Source of the DNA: CAZRGV01 sp964599655
GTDB taxonomy: Bacteria > Planctomycetota > Planctomycetia > Isosphaerales > Isosphaeraceae
NCBI GenBank assembly: GCA_964599655.1
Contig: CAZRGV010000160.1
Span: 1-12,501, forward strand
Reading direction: 5' to 3'
Length of the DNA stretch: 12,501 nt
Both the position numbers and the translations under genes were made by a program. Positions 6,575 through 12,501 of the stretch are shown one piece after another. A model generated the notes under the pieces. That model was not told the DNA's origin and made no database searches. It saw only the letters and a program-made list of their open reading frames with translations. Position 1 is the stretch's first letter. Each line of letters begins with the position of its first letter.

Positions 6575-8302
6575 TCAAGCCGGCTTGCGGCGGAGTTCGA
6601 GACGGCGCGACACCTCTTGTGGATCGAGGGTATTGAAGACGTCGGATGGGCCCAGCCAGCCGCGCCTGGCCACGCCGATTCCATATTCCAGGTCGTCGAA
6701 TCCTCCGATGGAGTGGGCGTCGGGATTGATCACAAGGGTTACGCCGGCATCCCTCGCTTTGCGACAGTGCTCGTCGTCGAGATCGAGCCGGTGCGGGTTG
6801 GCGTTGATTTCGATCATCGTTCCGGCCTTCGCCGCGGCGGCGATCACCGCGTCCAGGTCGACGTCGTAGCCGTTGCGCGCCAGCAGGAGCCGACCCGTGG
6901 GATGGCCGAGCATGGTGACGTGGGGATTCGAGACCGCGCGGCAGATGCGGTCGGTCATCGCCGTTCGCGAGAGACCAAAGCTCGAATGAACACTTGCCAC
7001 CACATAGTCGAATCCGGCCAGGAGATCGTCCGGGTAATCGAGCGACCCGTCGGGGAGGATGTCGCACTCGGTTCCCTTGAAGAGATGAAAGGTTCCCTTG
7101 AAGCGGGCGTTGAGCCGGTCGATCTCCTCCCACTGCTGGCGAACCCGTTCGAGGCTCAAGCCACCGGCATAGCCGGCCGATCGGGAGTGATCGGCGATGC
7201 CGAGGTAGGAGAGGCCAGCGGCTCGAGCGGCCTCGGCCATTTCCTCGATCGTGTTGCCGCCATCGCTCCAGTCGGAGTGGCAGTGAAACGTGCCGGTCAG
7301 GTCGGAGCGTTCGACGAGACGAGGCAACGCCCCGGCCTCGGCCGCTTCGATCTCGTCCCGCCCCTGCCGGAGTTCGGGAGGAATGAACGCGAGTCCGAGG
7401 GCGGCGAAGAGGGCGGCCTCGTCGTCGCAGGCGATCGGTCCATCGGGGCCCTCGAGGGCATATTCGCTGAGCTTCAAGCCGCGGCCAATGGCGCGTCGCC
7501 GCATGGCGATGTTGTGTTCCTTGGAGCCCGTGAAGTAATGGAGCGCGAAGGGGTACTGAACGTTGTCGACGCCTCGAAGGTCGCACTGGACGCCATCGGC
7601 CAGACGAAGGCTCGCCTTGGTCGATCCATGCGCCAGGACCTGGGCGACCTGAGGGAGCTGAACCATGGCGTCGAGAACGCGGGCCGGTTCGTCGCTCGCG
7701 AAGACGATGTCGAGGTCGCCGATCGTTTCGGCTCGGCGTCGAAGGCTGCCGCAGAGCTCGGCGCGGATCACGTCCTTGTGGTTCCGAACCGCCTCGATGA
7801 TGGGTGCGGCGAGCCTTCGGGCGTGACTTTGGAGAATGCGATCACCCGTGGATTCGACGAAGGAGATCCCTTCGAGGATCTTCGCGGCGGTCTTCTCGCC
7901 GAACCCCTTGAGCCTGGCCAGCTCACCCGACTGGACCACCTTGCGGAGATCGGCCAGGCTCTCGACCTTCAAGGCGTCGTGGAGCGCCTTGATCTTCTTG
8001 GGGCCGAGACCGGGTACGCGCAGCAAGGCGACCAGGCCAGGCGGCGTTTCCTTCTTGAGCTTCTCGAAGGCGCGAAGCTGCCCGGTGGTGACCAGCTCGG
8101 TGATCTTGGCCAGAATGGTTTCGCCAATGCCGGGCACCTCGGCCAGGCTTCCATCGGCGATCGCCTCCGACAGATCCGAAGGCAGACCCTTCAGGGCCTG
8201 GGCGGCATTGTGATAGGCCCGGCATCGAAAGGGGTTCTCCCCTCGAATTTCGAGGAGTGTTCCCATCTCGTCGAGAATTCGTGCCACGCGTGCGGTATCC
8301 AT
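6575..8302 (-). CDS. polX: DNA polymerase/3'-5' exonuclease PolX (family X polymerase fused to PHP domain)
   Basis: A 575-residue cytosolic DNA repair enzyme; family members fill short gaps in base excision repair and trim 3' ends. Seen in order: N-terminal helical 8-kDa-type domain (1-80, LLEIRGENPFRCRAYHNAA); helix-hairpin-helix motifs at VPGIGETILAKI (56-67), VPGLGPKKIKAL (96-107) and LKGFGEKTAAKI (131-142); polymerase nucleotidyltransferase motif CGSLRRR...GDLDIV with metal ligands D196 and D198; third Asp D241; and YFTGS (256-260). The C-terminal PHP phosphoesterase keeps its usual metal-binding residues: H340, H342 and D347 (HCHSDWSD), H372, E412, H439, H467, D528 and H530. Length matches bacterial PolX (about 570-580). 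Start: ATG 8302 fits the family N-terminus. The ribosome site is weak: GGAGG (8317-8321) is 14 nt away, suggesting poor or regulated translation. The frame is open further upstream, through a pentanucleotide array, but this is not conserved-looking sequence. Confidence 0.95.
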   Translation of the reverse strand: MDTARVARILDEMGTLLEIRGENPFRCRAYHNAAQALKGLPSDLSEAIADGSLAEVPGIGETILAKITELVTTGQLRAFEKLKKETPPGLVALLRVPGLGPKKIKALHDALKVESLADLRKVVQSGELARLKGFGEKTAAKILEGISFVESTGDRILQSHARRLAAPIIEAVRNHKDVIRAELCGSLRRRAETIGDLDIVFASDEPARVLDAMVQLPQVAQVLAHGSTKASLRLADGVQCDLRGVDNVQYPFALHYFTGSKEHNIAMRRRAIGRGLKLSEYALEGPDGPIACDDEAALFAALGLAFIPPELRQGRDEIEAAEAGALPRLVERSDLTGTFHCHSDWSDGGNTIEEMAEAARAAGLSYLGIADHSRSAGYAGGLSLERVRQQWEEIDRLNARFKGTFHLFKGTECDILPDGSLDYPDDLLAGFDYVVASVHSSFGLSRTAMTDRICRAVSNPHVTMLGHPTGRLLLARNGYDVDLDAVIAAAAKAGTMIEINANPHRLDLDDEHCRKARDAGVTLVINPDAHSIGGFDDLEYGIGVARRGWLGPSDVFNTLDPQEVSRRLELRRKPA

Positions 8303-8341
8303 TGGGTCGGAGCTCGCCTCCAGGTCCCGAGCCGAATTGCA

Positions 8342-8366
8342 CCCTGCCCTGCCCTGCCCTGCCCTG
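8342..8366. repeat. Pentanucleotide array, (CCCTG)x5
   Basis: Five perfect tandem copies of CCCTG on the plus strand (CAGGG on the minus strand) lie 40 nt upstream of the polX ATG, just after the predicted transcription start near 8387. The array is therefore in the predicted 5' leader of polX, where length changes by slippage would alter leader structure or spacing but not the reading frame. Confidence 0.9.
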
Positions 8367-8393
8367 ACACGTCGCGTCGGGCCCTTACCCATT

Positions 8394-8423
8394 ATTATGA
8401 AGATCGGCCGCGAGCCATGTCGT
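8394..8423 (-). promoter_or_regulatory. Candidate promoter of polX
   Basis: On the minus strand CATAAT (8399-8394, five of six matches to TATAAT) lies 18 bp after ACGACA (8423-8418, four of six to TTGACA). It stands in the only AT-rich patch upstream of polX (TTATTATG on the plus strand). Transcription would begin near 8387, giving a leader of about 85 nt that contains the CAGGG array. Confidence 0.45.
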
Positions 8424-8525
8424 CGCGAGTTTGGGATGGGTGCGTCTGAGATTCGAGCCAGGAACGGCTGGGACGCCGGATGAGTCGAATCCGTCGGCCA
8501 TGAAAAAACGTCATGGGAAGCGCGG

Positions 8526-8554
8526 TTGACAGGTTTTCGGGGATTGGCTAAAGT
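8526..8554 (+). promoter_or_regulatory. Strong candidate sigma-70 promoter facing the PEP-CTERM gene
   Basis: A perfect TTGACA (8526-8531) is followed after exactly 17 bp by TAAAGT (8549-8554, four of six matches to TATAAT). It is the best promoter-like match I found in the window and points rightwards. The next convincing start codon is 466 nt away at 9020. It is divergent from the polX promoter, about 100 bp apart. Confidence 0.6.
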
Positions 8555-8559
8555 TCCGC

Positions 8560-9019
8560 CGCTCTGGGCCGAGTCCGCCAAGGTCGGTGGTTCGTGCCCG
8601 TCACCCATGGATCTCGTGGAAACACCCAGGTCCCGGTGACCCGGAGTTCCGTCACGACCAGGAATGGATTCCCGATGGTCCTCGCCCGGTCCTGGGCCTC
8701 GCACCCACGATCAAACTCCTTGACGCGCCCTGTCGACCATCCATTTCCTGGGGATCGGCACGCCCGGTCACCGCGCCGGTCTGGTACCGCGAACAACGGT
8801 CGCGGGCCAGCGGATTGCTTGACACCGAGGATTTCACGCCTTGCCGCGGACTGGTCGAACCTGGGACCTGTCGAGGTCCCTCCTGTCGCTGAGGCGAAGC
8901 GTGAGCTGAGAGGAGTCGATGGCCGGACTTGCCCTGGATTGACGTCGCCCCAACGGTTCTCCGCGTCTTCGACGCGAGACCGGTACGTCAACGGTCGCGG
9001 TCGGCCTCAAGGAGTTCCC
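8560..9019 (+). other. Long leader or small RNA region without a convincing gene
   Basis: About 460 nt separate the promoter at 8526-8554 from the PEP-CTERM start codon. Open frames here, such as a GTG-initiated one at 8587-8892, have no recognisable domain or good ribosome site. A perfect 7-bp hairpin, GGGACCT-GTCG-AGGTCCC, is at 8863-8880, without a following T-run. The region could be a structured 5' leader, a separate small RNA, or simply spacer. A TTGACA at 8819-8824 has no usable -10. Confidence 0.4.
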
Positions 9020-9742
9020 ATGCACCGGATGCGCCACTTCCTCGTCATGACCGGTTTCGTCCTGTCGATCTTGTCGTTCCCCGTCGCGGCGTCGGCCGCG
9101 CTGATCCGCCCGGACGCGGGACGCTCGTACCCGGATATTGCCGCCGACATCAACGGTCAGGTCGAGTATACGTATGATCCGTCGAGTCAGACGGGCCAGT
9201 TTTACGTGCGGAATACGCCGTACCTGCTTGCCGTCGGCTCGAGCGGGCGCCAGGAGCTCACGGTCCAGCGCGATAGCGACACCGGGGTTCGCCGCCAGGA
9301 ACTGCTCATGACACTGGATCAGAACGGCAACCTCGTGACCGGGGCGTCGAACAACATGTACGCCCTGTACGGGACGGTGGTGACGAATGGCCAGACCTAC
9401 AGCGGATTGTTGCTGAAGGGGACGCCCACCGCGTTTGGATCGCAGGATCTCGGTCCGGTCGGTATCCAGGGGTCCGACGTGTTCGACGTGAACATCGACA
9501 TTTCCGGCGGCGCCCTGGCCCCGTTCTTCGGCAAGGACGTCTACATGCGAATCACCCCGGAACTTCAAAGTACGTTCCAGGGTCGGTTCGACGAGTCGTT
9601 CACCGCCCAGAAGGCGACGAGCAACACAAGGGCCTATAACGCTCCGATCCCGTTCCCGATTCCCGAGCCGACGGCCTTGATGCTGCTGGTGGCCGGCACG
9701 GGGGGCCTGATCTACCGGAATCGGCGGCGTCTGGTTCTCTGA
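9020..9742 (+). CDS. PEP-CTERM sorting-signal protein of unknown function
   Basis: A 240-residue exported protein. Seen: an N-terminal signal peptide (basic MHRMRH, hydrophobic 7-22, probable cleavage after ASA at residue 26); a mature region rich in beta-type sequence, Gly, Thr and Asn and without any cysteine; and a C-terminal tripartite sorting signal with PEP at 215-217, a hydrophobic stretch (about 219-232) and a basic tail RNRRR. In known systems this signal is recognised by an exosortase, which cuts it and releases the protein to the cell surface or matrix; no exosortase gene is in the window. The central region (YPDIAADINGQ, GLLLKGTPTAFGS) matches no domain I can name. Start: AAGGAG (9009-9014) lies five bases before ATG 9020, an excellent ribosome site; an upstream in-frame extension from 8594 lacks a signal peptide at its N-terminus. 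It is a single gene ending at a bidirectional terminator. Confidence 0.88.
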   Translation: MHRMRHFLVMTGFVLSILSFPVAASAALIRPDAGRSYPDIAADINGQVEYTYDPSSQTGQFYVRNTPYLLAVGSSGRQELTVQRDSDTGVRRQELLMTLDQNGNLVTGASNNMYALYGTVVTNGQTYSGLLLKGTPTAFGSQDLGPVGIQGSDVFDVNIDISGGALAPFFGKDVYMRITPELQSTFQGRFDESFTAQKATSNTRAYNAPIPFPIPEPTALMLLVAGTGGLIYRNRRRLVL

Positions 9743-9776
9743 CCAAACGCACGGAACGCATCGACGAGCAAAGACG

Positions 9777-9825
9777 CACGGATGCCGGCCGCCCGACGAT
9801 CCCGATCGGGCGGCCGGCATCCGTG
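9777..9825. terminator. Bidirectional terminator between convergent genes
   Basis: A perfect 20-bp stem (9777-9796 with 9806-9825; arm beginning CACGGATGCCGG) closes a 9-nt loop. It lies 35 nt after the PEP-CTERM stop and 27 nt beyond the minus-strand stop of the sigma gene at 9852. On the plus strand it is followed by TCGTTGTTGAG and on the minus strand by GCGTCTTTGC, so both exits are modestly T-rich. Its position suits termination of both converging transcripts. Confidence 0.8.
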
Positions 9826-9851
9826 TCGTTGTTGAGAGTCCGCGTCGGGGG

Positions 9852-10688
9852 TCAGTCGGCCAGAAACGTCGCGGAGAGCTTGCCCAGGGCCTCGTTCTCG
9901 ATTTGCCGGACGCGCTCGCGGGTCAGTCCGAGCGACTCGCCGATTTCCTTCAACGTCTTGGGGGGGGAGTCGTTCAGTCCGAATCGCATGCGAAGGACGG
10001 TCGCCTCGCGCTTGTCCATCTCATCGAGCCGGGTCAGGACGAGTTGCAGGTTGTCGGCCTCAACCATCTCCACGTCGGGAGCGCGGGTCCGTTCGTCCAT
10101 GAGCATCTCGCCCAGGCTCCAACCGTTCTCGGGCTGGTCGGTTTGAGGAACGAGGTTGTAGACCTTGATGGCCTTCTTGACGATCGCCAGCTTCTTCTTG
10201 GGCAATTCCAGCACCTTGGCGATTTCCTCGATCGTCGGTGGCCGTCCCAGCGCGTCCTGGAGGTCGGCCGCGGCGCGTCGCCACTTGCAAAGCAATTCCA
10301 TCATGTAGGCGGGGATGCGGATCGGCTTGGCGGTGTTCACCAGCGCTCGCTTGATCGATTGCTTGATCCAGTAGCTGGCATAGGTGCTGAATCGGGTGCC
10401 GACCGAAGGATCGAACCCCTCGACGGCCCGGAGCAAGCCCAGGTTGCCTTCCTCGATCAGATCCTGAAGCGACAATCCCTTGCCGACATAACCGCGGGCG
10501 ATATTGACCACCAGGCGAAGGTTGGCGCGCACCATGCGATCGCGCGCGTTTTGATCCCCTTGCGCGATCCGATGGGCCAACATCTTCTCCTCGTCGGCCG
10601 TCAGCAGGGCCATTTCGTTGATCTCCCGGAGGTAGGTCTCCAGGGGGCTCTGCACGGTGTCTCGGCGGTGTCGTCGGATACGAGCCAT
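9852..10688 (-). CDS. RNA polymerase sigma factor, RpoD/SigA-like group, short form
   Basis: A 278-residue sigma-70 family factor that directs core RNA polymerase to promoters. Seen: region 1.2 (14-46, SPLETYLREINEMALLT); region 2 (about 51-116), including the core-binding DLIEEGNLGLLRAVEGFDP and the -10-recognising FSTYASYWIKQSIKRAL; region 3 (about 125-200, IRIPAYMMELLCKW, RPPTIEEIAKVL); and region 4 (209-278) with the -35-binding helix-turn-helix LKEIGESLGLTRERVRQIE (246-264). Region 1.1 is absent and the basic N-terminus MARIRRHRR replaces it, so this is likely a group 2 (alternative, SigA-like) factor rather than the long principal RpoD; this is inference. Start: ATG 10688 has GAGGA (10694-10698) five bases upstream; an in-frame extension to 10733 has no such site. 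A run of eight C (9960-9967, minus strand) encodes part of SPPK. It converges with the PEP-CTERM gene. Confidence 0.93.
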   Translation of the reverse strand: MARIRRHRRDTVQSPLETYLREINEMALLTADEEKMLAHRIAQGDQNARDRMVRANLRLVVNIARGYVGKGLSLQDLIEEGNLGLLRAVEGFDPSVGTRFSTYASYWIKQSIKRALVNTAKPIRIPAYMMELLCKWRRAAADLQDALGRPPTIEEIAKVLELPKKKLAIVKKAIKVYNLVPQTDQPENGWSLGEMLMDERTRAPDVEMVEADNLQLVLTRLDEMDKREATVLRMRFGLNDSPPKTLKEIGESLGLTRERVRQIENEALGKLSATFLAD

Positions 10689-11135
10689 ACGGGTCCTCGT
10701 CGTGTCGGTCGGTCGCGACTGGGTCCGCAACAAAGAGGAAGGTGAATTCGTGAACCAAAAAACGGGTCAGGCGCCCTCTGGGCCTCCGACCGAACCCACG
10801 CTCCGCAGGGGCGGAAGGCGAAGTCCATCTCACGGGGTAGCGCCGATGGCCGGCCCGATCCGGGCCAGCACCGCCTCGTGCCGCCGCCCCAGCCCGGCCG
10901 CTCCCTCGCCCGGTCCTCTCCGCGTTCGGCTGACGTCTCCCTGGCATTATCGGTGCGGGAAGGTTGGTAAGTTTAGAGCGGACTGAGAATATGGGATGTT
11001 CTGGGGTTTTACCAAATTTGCCGAATTCGCGAAAGGGAGCGGCCAGAGCGACTGGGCGTTCCGGTCGGAACGGGGGCGGGAGGCGTGAGGGTCGATTGGG
11101 AACGAAACGCGGGGGGTGGGATCCGGGAACGAAAC
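10689..11135. other. Intergenic region between rpsA and the sigma gene
   Basis: About 450 nt hold no convincing gene. Visible items are a candidate promoter (10986-11015), a 6-bp palindrome GGCCCG-ATC-CGGGCC (10852-10866) and a 5-bp hairpin TCCGC-AGGG-GCGGA (10802-10815). The hairpins would fall within the approximately 290-nt leader of the sigma mRNA. Confidence 0.5.
10986..11015 (-). promoter_or_regulatory. Possible promoter of the sigma factor gene
   Basis: On the minus strand TTGGTA (11015-11010, four of six matches to TTGACA) and TATTCT (10991-10986, four of six to TATAAT) are separated by 18 bp, within an AT-rich island in otherwise GC-rich DNA. Use of it would give a leader of roughly 290 nt before ATG 10688. 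Confidence 0.35.
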
Positions 11136-11176
11136 AAGGCTGAGGCTTCCGGAGGATTTCCGGAAACCCCAGCCTT
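11136..11176 (-). terminator. Rho-independent-type terminator of rpsA
   Basis: In the minus-strand transcript 17 bases (from 11176 down to 11160, starting AAGGCTGGGG) pair fully with 11152-11136 (ending CAGCCTT), allowing two G-U pairs, around a 7-nt loop. The stem starts 32 nt after the rpsA stop codon at 11208 and is followed by GTTTCGTTCCC, a short T-containing tract. It separates rpsA from the sigma gene. Confidence 0.75.
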
Positions 11177-11207
11177 GGAAGGAGATCTGTCGAGTGAGAC
11201 GCGAGGG

Positions 11208-12501
<1,294 letters not shown>

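Noticed and set aside
6461..8449. Long plus-strand open frame (about 660 codons) opposite polX
   Set aside because: It is antisense to a complete PolX with all catalytic residues, has no recognisable domain, and is explained by GC-rich codon bias.
8303..8704. N-terminal extension of PolX through the CAGGG array
   Set aside because: The frame is open but family members begin at the MDTARVARILDEMG segment, and the extension is low-complexity and overlaps the predicted promoter.
8819..8824. Second TTGACA upstream of the PEP-CTERM gene
   Set aside because: No -10-like hexamer occurs 15-19 bp downstream; the sequence there is GC-rich.
8587..8892. GTG-initiated open frame of 101 codons in the PEP-CTERM leader
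   Set aside because: It has no Shine-Dalgarno sequence at a proper distance and no recognisable domain; composition resembles non-coding GC-rich DNA.

Overview
This 12.5-kb window is GC-rich chromosomal DNA. It most likely comes from a planctomycete, probably of the Isosphaeraceae type. The reasons are a Ser/Thr kinase with a very large extracytoplasmic region, a PEP-CTERM-sorted envelope protein, a short SigA-like sigma factor beginning MARIRRHRRDTVQSPLETYL, an S1 protein with a glycine-rich acidic tail, and intergenic repeats encoding NEPK/TNP-type spurious peptides. The taxonomic call is inference from protein style; no rRNA gene is present.

Layout, left to right. A 9-bp palindrome (5-27) precedes a short-chain dehydrogenase of the 3-ketoacyl-ACP-reductase type (124-909, +). 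Next is a 1391-residue membrane Ser/Thr kinase (1165-5340, +): cytoplasmic kinase domain, acidic repeat linker, one membrane helix and about 860 residues outside with beta-helix-like segments. A non-coding stretch (5341-5890) carries degenerate repeats and a strong hairpin. Three minus-strand transcription units follow: a DUF2203 protein (5891-6358) and the PolX DNA polymerase/PHP nuclease (6575-8302), then, beyond a plus-strand gene, the sigma factor (9852-10688). Between polX and the sigma gene lies a divergent unit: a consensus-like promoter (8526-8554), about 460 nt of apparently untranslated leader, and a PEP-CTERM protein gene (9020-9742, +). A 20-bp hairpin separates this gene from the convergent sigma gene. 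The window ends inside rpsA (ribosomal protein S1, minus strand), whose 5' end lies beyond the right edge; it has its own terminator-like hairpin.

The genes do not form one pathway. They appear to be independent single-gene units: lipid-type reduction (SDR), envelope signalling (kinase), DNA repair (PolX), transcription (sigma) and translation (S1). I found no CRISPR array, transposase, phage gene, tRNA or rRNA. I see no convincing new multi-gene system. The most distinctive items are the kinase architecture, the long leader of the PEP-CTERM gene, the CAGGG pentanucleotide array in the polX leader, and the intergenic repeat family.
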